In this document: in pieces, positions 1 to 8,592 of the stretch
Numbering within the stretch: position 1 is the stretch's first letter
Layout: the number at the start of each line of letters is the position of its first letter
Assembly (NCBI GenBank): GCA_015655145.1
Contig: JAATFO010000005.1
Coordinates: forward strand, 1 to 44,797
Source of the DNA: Enterobacterales bacterium
Lineage (GTDB): Bacteria > Pseudomonadota > Gammaproteobacteria > Enterobacterales > Enterobacteriaceae
Direction of reading: 5' to 3'
DNA length: 44,797 bases
Notes under the pieces: model-generated
What the model saw: only the letters and a program-made list of their open reading frames with translations
Told to the model about the DNA's origin: nothing
Database searches by the model: none
Translations under genes and position numbers: made by a program

Positions 1-174
1 CGTTCCGTTGAACTTCACGAAAAAGTCATTGGTGCTTTTATCGAAAAATACATGTTCTACTCATTGGATGCACCACCCAATTTCAATACTCCCCTCTCGG
101 TCCTGTACGTCAACAGAACCTTTTATATCGGCACCACCATCATCCTTCAGCCACATATATGCGGGAATTGGCAT
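1..174 (-). pseudogene. Broken Hcp-family type VI secretion gene (5' part, runs off the window)
   Basis: Read on the minus strand, an ATG at 174-172 sits behind a good AAGGAG ribosome site. It opens a frame beginning MPIPAYMWLKDDGGADIKGS and continuing VDVQDREGSIEI, which I recognise as the conserved N-terminus of Hcp proteins, the hexameric tube component of type VI secretion. After residue 37 the frame meets a TGA at 63-61, where a normal Hcp of about 160 residues would continue. The residues just before the stop (GWCIQ) and those after it (VEHVFFDKSTNDFFVKFNGT to the window edge) do not resemble Hcp. This looks like an Hcp 5' end joined to unrelated sequence, so I call it a pseudogene. A second coding region continuing beyond base 1 cannot be excluded. 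The Hcp identification rests on sequence recognition; the loss of function is inferred. Confidence 0.7.
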
Positions 175-551
175 GTACTTATCTCCTTGTTTTATTGTTA
201 AATTCTAATATTCCATTTTAACTTCTTACAGAAAACCACCTGCCACGTACGCAGAAACAACAGCCGCCGCGAGCAGCAATCGGGCATAGGATTTTTTCTG
301 TTTCCATATAATATGATCATAACCTGGAACTATTTCGTGGGGAAATTTTTGGGGAAAGTGAGTGGTTGATGAGCAGTCTTGATGTCGTTTCTGGCTGGAG
401 TGACGAATTTTATCGTTCTGAATGATGGGCTAACTCATTGATGAATATGTAGCGCTATGTCGTATTTTATGGTGTAATGTCGCTTAATTCTCAGTCGATA
501 TTCGGTGTTAACTGATTGATTTAACACATAAAATAGCATAACAGGTCATCA
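175..551. other. Non-coding stretch between the hcp remnant and accD
   Basis: About 380 bases without a supported gene. On the minus strand, a frame ending in a TAA at 228-226 encodes a hydrophobic tail (YARLLLAAAVVSAYVAGGFL) after a basic WKQKKS stretch. It has no ATG between its stop codon and the preceding in-frame stop, so it may be the decayed end of a small membrane protein gene linked to the hcp remnant. On the plus strand, TAAAAT at 529-534 is a possible -10 element for accD, with only a weak TTAACT-like -35 upstream. No other structure stands out. Confidence 0.4.
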
Positions 552-1466
552 ATGAGCTGGATTGAACGAATTCTCAACAAGAGCACAATTACCCCATCAC
601 GTAAGGCGAGTATTCCTGAAGGGGTGTGGACGAAGTGTGACAGTTGCGGGCAGGTATTGTACCGCGCCGAGCTGGAGCGCAATCTGGAAGTGTGTCCGAA
701 ATGCGATCATCACATGCGGATGCATGCACGCGAACGATTGCATAGCTTGTTAGATTTGGGAACCCTCGTGGAGTTGGGGAGTGAGCTGGAACCCAAAGAT
801 GTGCTCAAGTTTCGTGACTCGAAAAAATACAAAGATCGTCTGGCCGCTGCACAGAAAGAAACCAATGAAAAAGATGCGCTGATCGTGATGAAAGGGACCT
901 TACACAGCATGCCTGTAGTCGCGGCGGCTTTTGAGTTCTCTTTCATGGGCGGATCCATGGGATCGGTGGTTGGCGCTCGCTTTGTGCGTGCTGTTGAGCA
1001 GGCGTTGGAAGATAGTTGCCCACTGATTTGCTTCTCCGCGAGCGGGGGCGCGCGGATGCAGGAGGCGCTAATGTCATTAATGCAGATGGCGAAAACCAGC
1101 GCCGCGCTGGCCAAAATGCGCGAACGTGGTTTGCCGTACATCTCGGTATTGACTGATCCGACCATGGGGGGGGTTTCTGCCAGCTTTGCGATGCTGGGCG
1201 ATCTTAACGTAGCAGAACCGAAGGCATTGATTGGCTTTGCGGGGCCACGCGTTATTGAACAGACTGTGCGGGAAAAGCTGCCACCGGGTTTCCAGCGGAG
1301 TGAGTTTCTGATCGAGAAGGGAGCTATTGATATGATCATTCGTCGCCCGGAAATGCGCTATAAGCTGGCCAGCTTGCTGGCGAAAATGATGAATCTGCCC
1401 GCGCCATTGCATGATGGCGATGAGCGGATACCTGAAGACAGCGCGCCGGAAAGTCACGAGGCCTGA
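552..1466 (+). CDS. accD: Acetyl-CoA carboxylase, carboxyltransferase subunit beta
   Basis: AccD is the beta half of the carboxyltransferase, which moves the carboxyl group from carboxybiotin on AccB to acetyl-CoA to form malonyl-CoA, the first committed step of fatty-acid synthesis. It works with AccA in the cytoplasm. The 304 residues equal the E. coli length and begin with the familiar [10 protein letters not shown]. The N-terminal four-cysteine zinc ribbon is visible at C29, C32, C48 and C51. It is followed by the crotonase-like carboxyltransferase core, including the glycine-rich stretches [11 protein letters not shown] and [13 protein letters not shown] 9-bp hairpin separates it from folC, its usual neighbour. 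Identification is firm. Confidence 0.98.
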   Translation: MSWIERILNKSTITPSRKASIPEGVWTKCDSCGQVLYRAELERNLEVCPKCDHHMRMHARERLHSLLDLGTLVELGSELEPKDVLKFRDSKKYKDRLAAAQKETNEKDALIVMKGTLHSMPVVAAAFEFSFMGGSMGSVVGARFVRAVEQALEDSCPLICFSASGGARMQEALMSLMQMAKTSAALAKMRERGLPYISVLTDPTMGGVSASFAMLGDLNVAEPKALIGFAGPRVIEQTVREKLPPGFQRSEFLIEKGAIDMIIRRPEMRYKLASLLAKMMNLPAPLHDGDERIPEDSAPESHEA

Positions 1467-1475
1467 CCGATGATG

Positions 1476-1501
1476 GAAAGGAACGACGGGTTGTTCCTTT
1501 C
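1476..1501 (+). terminator. Hairpin between accD and folC (attenuator or weak terminator)
   Basis: GAAAGGAAC (1476-1484) pairs perfectly with GTTCCTTTC (1493-1501) around an 8-base loop, ten bases after the accD stop. There is no long T run after the stem, so partial termination or 3'-end protection is as likely as full termination. Confidence 0.55.
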
Positions 1502-1537
1502 ACCCATGAACCCTAACTAACGTTGTGAACGGCACAC

Positions 1538-2806
1538 ATGGATAATCCTCATCTTCCTCAAGCCACGTCGCCTTTGGCCACGTGGCTTCATTATCTTGAA
1601 CATTTGCACGCACAGGCGATTGAGCTTGGTCTGGATCGCGTCCAGCGCGTGGCAACGAAACTGAATCTACTCAAACCGGCCCCTGTTGTTTTTACTGTAG
1701 CAGGGACTAACGGCAAGGGAACCACTTGCCGGATACTGGAAAGCGTGCTAATCGCGGCCGGTTATCGGGTGGGGGTTTACAGTTCGCCGCATCTGTTGCG
1801 TTATACTGAACGGGTGCGCATTCAGGGCAAAGAGCTTGCTGATGCCCTGCATACAGCGACGTACGCGGAGATTGAGTCTGCGCGTGGCGATACCTCGCTG
1901 ACCTGGTTTGAGTTTGGCACCTTATCAGCATTAATGTTATTTCAGCAGACGCAACGCGATGTCGTCATTCTTGAAGTTGGGCTGGGCGGTCGTCTTGATG
2001 CGACCAATATTGTTGATGCCGATGTGGCGCTTATCACCAGTATTGCTCTCGATCACACTGACTGGCTGGGACCGGACCGTGAAAGTATTGGCCGTGAAAA
2101 GGCCGGTATCTTTCGCACGGGTAAACCGGCGGTCGTCGGAGAACCTGATATGCCCGATACGATTGCTGAGGTGGCGTGCGCGAAAGGGGCATTATTATCC
2201 CTGCGCGGGCATGACTGGTCTTATCAACAGCAGGATGACAGCTGGACTTTCCGCGATGGGCAAGGCCTCTTAGCTGACTTGCCATTACCTCAGGTGCCGT
2301 TGGCGAATGCCGCAACCGCAGTTGCTGCGTTGCGTGTTTCCGGGCTTAATGTGCCGGAAACGGCCATACGTTCTGCGATAGCCCAGGCCATGCTGCCTGG
2401 GCGCTTCCAGACCGTGTGCACCAGCCCACGTATAATCCTTGATGTTGCACACAATCCCCATGCAGCAAATTACCTGGCGAGTCGTTTGGCGGAACTGCCA
2501 AAACAAGGTAATCTGCATGCGGTGGTTGGTATGCTACAGGATAAAGATATTGCAGGTACGCTGGCCTGCTTAGCACCACTGGTTGATCTATGGTACTGTG
2601 CCTCGCTGGAAGGCCCGCGCGGGGCGACGGCACAACAACTGATCGACTATTTGCCACAGGCACAGGCTTTTGAAAATGTGAAAAGCGCGTGGCAGGCTGC
2701 ACTAAAGCAGGCCGCGAAGCAGGATATTGTGCTGGTATTTGGATCCTTCCATACCGTTGCGCATGTCATGGAAGCGATGGAAGCGGAGAGCAGCAGTGGC
2801 CAGTAA
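1538..2806 (+). CDS. folC: Bifunctional dihydrofolate synthase / folylpolyglutamate synthase
   Basis: FolC is an ATP-dependent Mur-ligase-type enzyme. It adds glutamate to dihydropteroate to give dihydrofolate, then lengthens the glutamate tail of folates. The 422 residues match the E. coli length. The ATP-binding P-loop AGTNGKGTT lies at about residues 55-63, and the folate/omega-loop region (YSSPHLLRYTERVRI) follows at about 80-95. Other conserved Mur-ligase segments are LEVGLGGRLDATN and a histidine-containing DVAHNPHAA near residue 305. The gene overlaps the GTG start of dedD by 11 bases, which suggests coupled translation. Gene order accD-folC-dedD is the enterobacterial norm. Confidence 0.97.
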   Translation: MDNPHLPQATSPLATWLHYLEHLHAQAIELGLDRVQRVATKLNLLKPAPVVFTVAGTNGKGTTCRILESVLIAAGYRVGVYSSPHLLRYTERVRIQGKELADALHTATYAEIESARGDTSLTWFEFGTLSALMLFQQTQRDVVILEVGLGGRLDATNIVDADVALITSIALDHTDWLGPDRESIGREKAGIFRTGKPAVVGEPDMPDTIAEVACAKGALLSLRGHDWSYQQQDDSWTFRDGQGLLADLPLPQVPLANAATAVAALRVSGLNVPETAIRSAIAQAMLPGRFQTVCTSPRIILDVAHNPHAANYLASRLAELPKQGNLHAVVGMLQDKDIAGTLACLAPLVDLWYCASLEGPRGATAQQLIDYLPQAQAFENVKSAWQAALKQAAKQDIVLVFGSFHTVAHVMEAMEAESSSGQ

Positions 2807-3692
2807 GTTTCAAAACCGTTTAGTTGGGACCATCATTCTGGTGGCTGTTGGCGTGATCGCATTACCGGGTCTGCTCGACGGCGATAAGAAGCATTATAAA
2901 GAAGAGTTCGCGGCGATCCCGTTGGTGCCAAAGCCGGACGACCAACAAGATACTGATATGGTGCCACCGGTGACACAGTCATTACCGGCACAGCCACCGC
3001 AAGGTGCTGGCGCGGCAGTGCGCGGTGACCGTTCGCCGCCTGCGGAAGATAACGATACCACCTTGTCGCAGTCAGACAGCCAACCGTCGGCAACGCCCGG
3101 CAAACATGATGAACGGGCTAGAGAGCCAGAAGCTAAACCCGTCGAACAAGTGAAACCCAAAGCGAAAGCGCCTGAATCATCAAAGGTGAAACCGGTTGAA
3201 CCGCTGAAACCTAAGCCGGTGGAGCAAGTGAAACCTAAGCCGGTGGAGCAAGTGAAACCCAAGCCGGTCGAGCAAGTGAAACCTAAGCCGGTCGAGCAAG
3301 CGAAACCTAAGCCGGTGGAGCAAGCGAAACCCACGGCAGTCGAACCAGCGAAACCTAAGCCGGTGGAGCAAGCGAAACCCACGGCAGTCGAACCGGCGAA
3401 ACCTAAGCCGGCCGAGCAACCGCCAGCGTCTGAACAATCGGCGCCCGTTGGTCAGGCCTATGTGGTGCAACTTGGGGCATTGAAAAATGCGACCAGGGCC
3501 AGTGAGATTGTGGCGCAACTGCGTTTATCGGGCTACCGTGCTTTCACGGTGCCAGCGACACCGATACAAGGGCAGATAACACGTATCTATGTTGGCCCGG
3601 ACGCGTCAAAAGCGAAGATGCAAGCGGCTGTCGGCGCGCTTCAGGGGATCTCCGGTCTGAGTGGTGTGGTGAAACCCTACAGTGTGCGTTAA
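2796..3692 (+). CDS. dedD: Cell division protein DedD (SPOR domain) with an expanded linker
   Basis: DedD is an inner-membrane septal-ring protein whose C-terminal SPOR domain binds denuded septal peptidoglycan. I place the start at GTG 2796, giving VASKFQNRLVGTI, which matches the start of known DedD proteins and has a GGAG ribosome site seven bases upstream. The frame is open further upstream but would overlap folC without reason. The 298-residue product has a short cytoplasmic tail, a transmembrane segment at about residues 9-27, a long Pro/Lys/Glu-rich periplasmic linker, and a SPOR domain over about the last 80 residues (GQAYVVQLGALKN... to the end). E. coli DedD is about 220 residues; the extra length is mostly the octapeptide repeat described separately. 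Confidence 0.95.
   Translation: MASKFQNRLVGTIILVAVGVIALPGLLDGDKKHYKEEFAAIPLVPKPDDQQDTDMVPPVTQSLPAQPPQGAGAAVRGDRSPPAEDNDTTLSQSDSQPSATPGKHDERAREPEAKPVEQVKPKAKAPESSKVKPVEPLKPKPVEQVKPKPVEQVKPKPVEQVKPKPVEQAKPKPVEQAKPTAVEPAKPKPVEQAKPTAVEPAKPKPAEQPPASEQSAPVGQAYVVQLGALKNATRASEIVAQLRLSGYRAFTVPATPIQGQITRIYVGPDASKAKMQAAVGALQGISGLSGVVKPYSVR
3195..3410 (+). repeat. Nine 24-bp tandem repeats within dedD encoding an octapeptide
   Basis: Nine consecutive 24-bp units encode variants of VEQVKPKP: VEPLKPKP, three VEQVKPKP, VEQAKPKP, VEQAKPTA, VEPAKPKP, VEQAKPTA, VEPAKPKP. Units differ by a few bases, and the last four form two copies of a 48-bp double unit (VEQAKPTA-VEPAKPKP). They lie in the Pro/Lys-rich linker between the membrane anchor and the SPOR domain. 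The multiple of three keeps the reading frame when copy number changes. Confidence 0.95.
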
Positions 3693-3875
3693 ACATTGTC
3701 GGATGAGTCAGACGCGGTGTTTTCAGGGGAAATCGGTATGGCAGTTGCAGCACGCATGCGGGGTTGCGGCGGCCATCGCCGCCAGCAACAGCGTTGCTAT
3801 GGTCGATTGCCTTGACCAGTGATCACTCACGCATTTTCATCCCTTCTTTTATTTGGTCTGGGAAAGTAAAACCGT

Positions 3876-3891
3876 ACGCAAACGTTTTCTT
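3876..3891 (+). promoter_or_regulatory. PurR operator of the cvpA-purF operon
   Basis: ACGCAAACGTTTTCTT agrees with the PurR consensus ACGCAAACGTTTTCGT at all but one base. It lies 57 bases before the cvpA start, the position known from the E. coli cvpA-purF operon, where PurR with hypoxanthine or guanine represses transcription. TTAAAAT at 3898-3904 is a possible -10 element just downstream. The match is direct; regulation is inferred from the family. Confidence 0.88.
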
Positions 3892-3947
3892 TTTCTGTTA
3901 AAATTCGCTCCGAACTGGATGCAGGGGCATTGTCACTGGAAGAGTTC

Positions 3948-4433
3948 ATGATCTGGATAGATTACGCCATTATTGCGGTTATCGGTTTCTCGGCGCTTGT
4001 CAGCCTGATCCGTGGGTTTGTTCGGGAAGCCTTATCTCTCGTTACCTGGGGATGCGCATTCTTTGTCGCCAGTCATTACTACGCCTTTCTTGCTGTCTGG
4101 TTTACAGGTTTTGAAGACGAACTGGTTCGAAACGGAATCGCCATTGCGGTACTTTTTGTCGCCACGCTGATTGTGGGGGCAATAGTGAACTACGTGATTG
4201 GCTCACTGGTTGAAAAAACCGGCCTGTCGGGAACCGACAGGGTGTTGGGGGTCTGTTTCGGGGCATTACGTGGCGTGTTGATTGTTTCCGCCATTTTATT
4301 CTTCCTCGATACATTCACCAGCTTTGCGAAAAGCCCGGACTGGCAACAGTCTCAACTCATTCCCCAGTTCAGTTACATCGTCAGGTGGTTTTTTGATTAC
4401 CTGAAAAGCACGTCAAGTTTTTTGCCCCGGTAA
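3948..4433 (+). CDS. cvpA: CvpA family inner-membrane protein
   Basis: CvpA is a small integral membrane protein needed in E. coli for colicin V production and linked in enterobacteria to envelope and bile-salt tolerance; its biochemical activity is not settled. The product is 161 residues (E. coli 162) with about four hydrophobic segments: around 5-20, 27-45, 62-88 and 100-120. I start at ATG 3948 (MIWIDYAIIAVIGF) because it matches the family N-terminus and has GGAAGAG upstream. A TTG six codons earlier (3930) is possible. It is the first gene of the PurR-controlled pair with purF, 36 bases upstream of it. Confidence 0.95.
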   Translation: MIWIDYAIIAVIGFSALVSLIRGFVREALSLVTWGCAFFVASHYYAFLAVWFTGFEDELVRNGIAIAVLFVATLIVGAIVNYVIGSLVEKTGLSGTDRVLGVCFGALRGVLIVSAILFFLDTFTSFAKSPDWQQSQLIPQFSYIVRWFFDYLKSTSSFLPR

Positions 4434-4469
4434 TCGCACCGGGGATGCGGCTTATGAGGATATGATTAC

Positions 4470-5987
4470 ATGTGCGGGATTGTCGGTATCACCGGATTTA
4501 TGCCGGTAAATCAGTCGATTTATGATGCGTTAACGGTGTTACAACATCGTGGGCAGGATGCCGCAGGTATTTGTACTATTGATTCTCTTAACTGCTTTCG
4601 TTTACGTAAAGCCAATGGGTTGGTCAGTGATGTGTTCGAGGCACGTCATATGCAGCGTTTGCAGGGTAACATTGGGATCGGCCATGTCCGTTATCCAACC
4701 GCCGGAAGTTCCAGTGCATCCGAAGCGCAGCCGTTCTACGTTAACTCGCCTTACGGTATCACCCTTGCCCATAACGGTAACCTGACTAACGCACATGAGT
4801 TGCGGAAACAGTTGTTCGAAAGTGGTCGACGCCATGTCAACACCACGTCTGATTCCGAAATCCTGCTCAATATTTTCGCCCAGGAGCTGGACCGCTTTCC
4901 GCATTACCCGCTGGAAGCCGAAAACATTTTTGCTGCGGTTGCTGCGGTACATAAACATGTTCGTGGCGCGTACGCGTGCGTCTCAATGATTATCGGGCAT
5001 GGTATGGTGGCGTTTCGTGATCCGCATGGTATTCGCCCGTTAGTCATGGGGAAACGGACATTGCCCGATGAGCGTATTGAATATATGGTCGCCTCTGAGA
5101 GTGTGGCGCTGGATACGTTGGGTTTTGAGTTTCTGCGTGATGTTGCGCCCGGTGAAGCTGTTTATATCAGCGAAAAAGGCCAATTGTTTACCCGCCAGTG
5201 TGCCGAAAATCCAAAGAGTAATCCTTGCCTGTTCGAGTATGTTTATTTTGCGCGTCCGGATTCGTTCCTTGACAAGATTTCTGTTTACAGTGCCCGGGTG
5301 CGGATGGGCACAAAACTGGGTGAGAAAATTGCCCGTGAATGGGAAGATCTTGATATTGATGTGGTGATCCCGATCCCGGAAACCTCCACCGATGTGGCGC
5401 TGGAAATCGCCCGAATCCTGAATAAACCCTATCGGCAGGGGTTTGTGAAAAATCGTTATGTTGGCCGTACGTTTATTATGCCTGGACAACAACTGCGTCG
5501 TAATGCGGTGCGGCGTAAACTGAACGCGAACCGTGCGGAATTCCGTGGTAAAAACGTACTGTTAATCGATGATTCAATCGTCCGTGGCACCACCTCTGAA
5601 CAGATCATTGAAATGGCGCGTGAAGCGGGAGCGAAAAAGGTGTATCTGGCCTCCGCTGCCCCGGAAATCCGCTTTCCCAACGTTTATGGCATTGATATGC
5701 CCAGCGCGACTGAACTGATCGCTCACGGGCGTGAAGTGGAAGAAATTCGTGTACTGATCAAAGCCGATGCCTTGATTTTCCAGGATCTTCCCGACTTGAT
5801 CGCGGCTGTTCGGGAAGAGAATCCTGACATCACGCAATTTGAATGTTCGGTGTTTAATGGCATTTACGTGACCAACGATGTTGATCAACGTTATCTTGAG
5901 TATATTCAGTCACTGCGTAATGATGATGCTCAGGCGCTGGCGCGCCAGAATGAAGTAGAAAGCCTTGAGTTGCATAACGAAGGTTGA
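4470..5987 (+). CDS. purF: Amidophosphoribosyltransferase (glutamine PRPP amidotransferase)
   Basis: PurF makes 5-phosphoribosylamine from PRPP and glutamine, the first committed step of purine synthesis, in the cytoplasm. The 505 residues equal the E. coli length. The protein begins MCGIVGITG, so C2 becomes the N-terminal nucleophile of the class II glutaminase domain (about residues 2-235). The C-terminal phosphoribosyltransferase domain carries the PRPP loop [16 protein letters not shown] at about 363-378. It is co-transcribed with cvpA from a promoter bearing the PurR box and is followed by a 12-bp hairpin. Confidence 0.98.
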   Translation: MCGIVGITGFMPVNQSIYDALTVLQHRGQDAAGICTIDSLNCFRLRKANGLVSDVFEARHMQRLQGNIGIGHVRYPTAGSSSASEAQPFYVNSPYGITLAHNGNLTNAHELRKQLFESGRRHVNTTSDSEILLNIFAQELDRFPHYPLEAENIFAAVAAVHKHVRGAYACVSMIIGHGMVAFRDPHGIRPLVMGKRTLPDERIEYMVASESVALDTLGFEFLRDVAPGEAVYISEKGQLFTRQCAENPKSNPCLFEYVYFARPDSFLDKISVYSARVRMGTKLGEKIAREWEDLDIDVVIPIPETSTDVALEIARILNKPYRQGFVKNRYVGRTFIMPGQQLRRNAVRRKLNANRAEFRGKNVLLIDDSIVRGTTSEQIIEMAREAGAKKVYLASAAPEIRFPNVYGIDMPSATELIAHGREVEEIRVLIKADALIFQDLPDLIAAVREENPDITQFECSVFNGIYVTNDVDQRYLEYIQSLRNDDAQALARQNEVESLELHNEG

Positions 5988-6012
5988 TCGAAGGAGAGTA
6001 TTACTACAGACA

Positions 6013-6040
6013 AATGAAGGCCGGGAATCCGGCCTTCATT
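6013..6040 (+). terminator. Strong hairpin after purF
   Basis: AATGAAGGCCGG (6013-6024) pairs perfectly with CCGGCCTTCATT (6029-6040) around a GAAT loop, 25 bases after the purF stop. The stem is long and GC-rich, but the T tract is short, so I call it a probable terminator or 3'-end stabiliser. Confidence 0.7.
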
Positions 6041-6201
6041 GCTGATGGAGCACATGGCGCGAGATCACCTGGATAGATGAATTCGTCGTTTTTCAGCGAC
6101 GTTCGGTCTGCGTGACCAGCTCGCCATGGTTTATCGATATTCATCAGTAAAGGCGTTGTCTACGCTGGCTTACCGCATAATTTCTTCTACAGGGCAACAA
6201 G

Positions 6202-6771
6202 ATGAAAAGACTCATTGTTGGTATTTCTGGCGCCAGTGGGGTGATTTACGGCGTGCGTATGCTGCAGATATTAAAGACACTCCCTGACGTAGAAACACAT
6301 CTGGTCATGAGTAACGCCGCACGACAAACGCTGGCGCTGGAAAGCGACTATAGCGTACGTGAAGTGCAGGGGTTTGCCGATGTAGTGCATGATGTGCGTG
6401 ACATTGCGGCCAGTATCTCTTCCGGCTCATTTAAAACCGCAGGCATGATTATTCTGCCTTGTTCCATGAAAACACTGTCCGGTATTGTCCACAGCTACAG
6501 TGATGGTTTATTGACACGAGCCGCTGATGTGGTATTGAAAGAACGCCGAAAACTGGTGCTTTGTGTGCGTGAAACGCCGCTCCATGTTGGCCATTTGCGG
6601 ATGATGACCACAGCGGCTGAAATGGGCGCCATCATTATGCCGCCGATGCCTGCGTTCTACCATCGTCCGGGGAATGTCGCACAAATCATTGATCAAACCA
6701 TTAATCGCGTTATTGATCAGTTTGATATGACGTTGCCAGAAGATTTGTTTACGCGCTGGCAAGGAGCATAA
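6202..6771 (+). CDS. ubiX: Flavin prenyltransferase UbiX
   Basis: UbiX joins a dimethylallyl group to reduced FMN, making the prenylated flavin used by the decarboxylase UbiD in ubiquinone synthesis. The 189-residue length equals E. coli UbiX. The N-terminal flavoprotein motif MKRLIVGISGASGVIYGVR is intact, and the later PCSMKTLSGI and RMMTTAAEMGA segments are typical of the family. It has about 210 bases of separation from purF and is followed by the nitrogen-type regulatory region of hisJ. It probably has its own promoter, though I do not see an obvious one. Confidence 0.96.
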   Translation: MKRLIVGISGASGVIYGVRMLQILKTLPDVETHLVMSNAARQTLALESDYSVREVQGFADVVHDVRDIAASISSGSFKTAGMIILPCSMKTLSGIVHSYSDGLLTRAADVVLKERRKLVLCVRETPLHVGHLRMMTTAAEMGAIIMPPMPAFYHRPGNVAQIIDQTINRVIDQFDMTLPEDLFTRWQGA

Positions 6772-6784
6772 ACAAGGCAAGAAT

Positions 6785-6801
6785 AGCACCATAATGGTGC
6801 A
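6785..6801 (+). promoter_or_regulatory. Putative NtrC (NRI) enhancer upstream of hisJ
   Basis: GCACC-ATAAT-GGTGC (6786-6800) fits the NtrC site pattern of GCACC, five bases, GGTGC, in palindromic form. It lies about 200 bases upstream of the predicted sigma-54 start, a normal distance for an enhancer. Salmonella argT is a known NtrC-regulated gene at this locus. The match is seen; binding is inferred. Confidence 0.62.
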
Positions 6802-6967
6802 ATGCTTTGGTGTGGATCACTTTTCGTGCATCAAACGCACCAAAATATTACATACTTGCTTTCCCCTCGTTGCAACCCTGTTATATTTCTCGTCGTAATC
6901 CAGAGAGTTGCGCTATTTATGGCGCATCGCGCACTGCGCTATTGATGTGCATTATCTATGGCAGAAC

Positions 6968-6983
6968 TGGCATGAAATGTGCA
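6968..6983 (+). promoter_or_regulatory. Putative sigma-54 (RpoN) promoter of hisJQMP
   Basis: TGGCATG-AAAT-GTGCA matches the sigma-54 consensus TGGCACG-N4-TTGCA, with the essential GG (6969-6970) and GC (6981-6982) exactly ten bases apart. Transcription would begin near 6994, leaving a leader of about 50 bases before hisJ. Paired with the upstream NtrC-like site, it suggests induction under nitrogen limitation. Confidence 0.6.
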
Positions 6984-7046
6984 AATTTAATAGTGCAAAC
7001 ACATCACGCACCATATAACAAAAAGCACTTCACTTGAGGGTAAACT

Positions 7047-7829
7047 ATGAAAAAGCGAGTTCTGGCTCTGTCTTTGATGCTGGCTTTATCCAGCGCCAGT
7101 AGCGTGTTCGCCGCGGTGTCGCAAACACTGCGTATTGGTACCGACCCAACCTATCCGCCGTTTGAATCAAAAAATACGCAAGGGCAGTTGGTGGGGTTTG
7201 ATATCGATTTAGCTAATGAAATTTGCAAACGTATCAACGCACACTGTACCTACGTGGAAAGTGATTTTGATGCGCTGATCCCCTCTCTGAAAGCGAAGAA
7301 AATTGATGCCATCATTTCTTCACTGTCCATCACTGAAAAACGTCAGCAAGAAATTGCCTTTTCTGAAAAGCTGTATGCCGCTAATGCGCGCTTAGTCGCC
7401 CCCAAAGGTTCAACCATTCAGCCGACGATTGCTTCGCTGAAAGGTAAGAATATCGGCCTGTTGCAGGGGACGACACAGGAAACCTACGCTAATCAATACT
7501 GGCGCCCACAAGGTGTGACGGTGACGCCTTACGCTAACCAGGATTTGGTTTATCAGGATTTGAGCGCCGGCCGTATTGACGCCGCGTTCCAGGACGAAGT
7601 GCAGGCGAGTGAAGGCTTCCTGAAACAGCCGCCAGGTAAAGCGTATATATTTGCCGGCCCGGCGGTTAAAGACGATAAAATCTTTGGTGTTGGCACCGGA
7701 ATGGGGTTACGCAAAGAGGATACCGACCTGAAAACGGCGATCGACAGTGCTTTCAACGCCATGCACAAAGACGGAACTTACGATAAAATCGCGAAGAAAT
7801 ATTTCGACTTTAATGTGTATGGTGACTAA
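7047..7829 (+). CDS. hisJ: Periplasmic histidine / basic amino acid binding protein
   Basis: This solute-binding protein of ABC family 3 captures histidine (and probably Arg/Lys/Orn) in the periplasm and delivers it to HisQMP. The 260 residues equal both E. coli HisJ and ArgT. The signal peptide is residues 1 to about 22 ([16 protein letters not shown]... cleaved after AFA-type sequence), and the mature protein begins near [17 protein letters not shown]. Family marks include [33 protein letters not shown] and the C-terminal [12 protein letters not shown]. coli has two tandem paralogues, argT and hisJ, but only one is present here. Sequence resembles HisJ more, while the promoter resembles that of argT. 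Specificity cannot be settled from sequence alone. Confidence 0.93.
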   Translation: MKKRVLALSLMLALSSASSVFAAVSQTLRIGTDPTYPPFESKNTQGQLVGFDIDLANEICKRINAHCTYVESDFDALIPSLKAKKIDAIISSLSITEKRQQEIAFSEKLYAANARLVAPKGSTIQPTIASLKGKNIGLLQGTTQETYANQYWRPQGVTVTPYANQDLVYQDLSAGRIDAAFQDEVQASEGFLKQPPGKAYIFAGPAVKDDKIFGVGTGMGLRKEDTDLKTAIDSAFNAMHKDGTYDKIAKKYFDFNVYGD

Positions 7830-7848
7830 CTGTTACCTGTCGTTATAG

Positions 7849-7870
7849 CTGCCTGTTTTCCGACGGGCAG
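7849..7870 (+). terminator. Hairpin between hisJ and hisQ (probable mRNA stabiliser)
   Basis: CTGCCTG (7849-7855) pairs with CGGGCAG (7864-7870), including one G-T wobble, in the 76-base gap. Structures in this gap in Salmonella protect the binding-protein message so that it outnumbers the permease mRNA. That role is inferred here. There is no T run, so full termination is unlikely. Confidence 0.5.
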
Positions 7871-7905
7871 TCCTTCGTTCGACATATCACGACAGGATCA
7901 TTCCC

Positions 7906-8592
7906 ATGTTGTATGGCTATTCTGATGTAATATTCAAGGGTGCGCTGGTCACCCTTGAACTGGCGCTCAGTTCCGTTCTGCTTGCCGTTATTTTGGGGCT
8001 AACAGGTGCGGGCGCAAAGCTGTCCCGTAACCGCTATCTGGCGCTGATTTTCGACGGCTACACGACATTGATCCGGGGTGTGCCGGACCTGGTGTTGATG
8101 CTGCTGATCTTTTATGGTTTGCAGATTGCACTTAATCAGCTGACCGATTTGTTGGGTCTGGCGCAGCTCAATATCGACCCGATGACGGCGGGTATTATTA
8201 CGCTGGGTTTTATTTACGGCGCTTATTTTACCGAAACCTTCCGTGGTGCTTTTCTTGCAGTGCCGAGCGGACAAATTGAAGCGGCAACGGCGTTTGGCTT
8301 TACCGGCAGTCAGACATTCCGCCGTATTTTATTTCCGGCCATGATGCGTTATGCCCTGCCGGGAATCGGCAATAACTGGCAGGTTATTCTTAAATCCACC
8401 GCCCTGGTCTCCTTGCTGGGGCTGGAAGATGTGGTCAAGGCGACGCAGCTGGCTGGGAAAAGTACCTGGCAACCATTCTGGTTCGCCATTGTGGCGGGGA
8501 TAATCTATCTGGTGTTTACCACGTTATCGAACGGCGTGCTCTGGTGGCTTGAACGCCGTTACACTGTGGGTGTGAAAAGGGCCGAGTTATGA
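7906..8592 (+). CDS. hisQ: Histidine ABC transporter permease HisQ
   Basis: HisQ is one of two inner-membrane permease subunits of the HisQMP2 importer, receiving substrate from HisJ. Its 228 residues match E. coli HisQ. It has about five hydrophobic segments, and the cytoplasmic EAA loop that contacts the ATPase is visible as GQIEAATAFGFTGSQTFRRI near residue 123-142. The stop overlaps the start of hisM (ATGA), showing translational coupling. Confidence 0.96.
   Translation: MLYGYSDVIFKGALVTLELALSSVLLAVILGLTGAGAKLSRNRYLALIFDGYTTLIRGVPDLVLMLLIFYGLQIALNQLTDLLGLAQLNIDPMTAGIITLGFIYGAYFTETFRGAFLAVPSGQIEAATAFGFTGSQTFRRILFPAMMRYALPGIGNNWQVILKSTALVSLLGLEDVVKATQLAGKSTWQPFWFAIVAGIIYLVFTTLSNGVLWWLERRYTVGVKRAEL

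Noticed and set aside
226..440. Minus-strand hydrophobic frame ending YVAGGFL
   Set aside because: It has no ATG start within the open stretch; kept only as a note on a possible gene remnant.
710..1339. 209-codon frame antisense to accD
   Set aside because: It is the shadow of a highly conserved gene, with no support of its own.
2894..3382. Minus-strand frame with repeated Gly/Phe/Cys-Ser-Thr units
   Set aside because: It is the antisense reading of the dedD octapeptide repeats.
3195..3410. CRISPR-like periodicity
   Set aside because: The 24-bp units are contiguous, coding and without spacers; they are protein tandem repeats.
6807..7037. 76-codon frame ahead of hisJ
   Set aside because: It lies across the predicted sigma-54 promoter, lacks a ribosome site and has no recognisable protein character.
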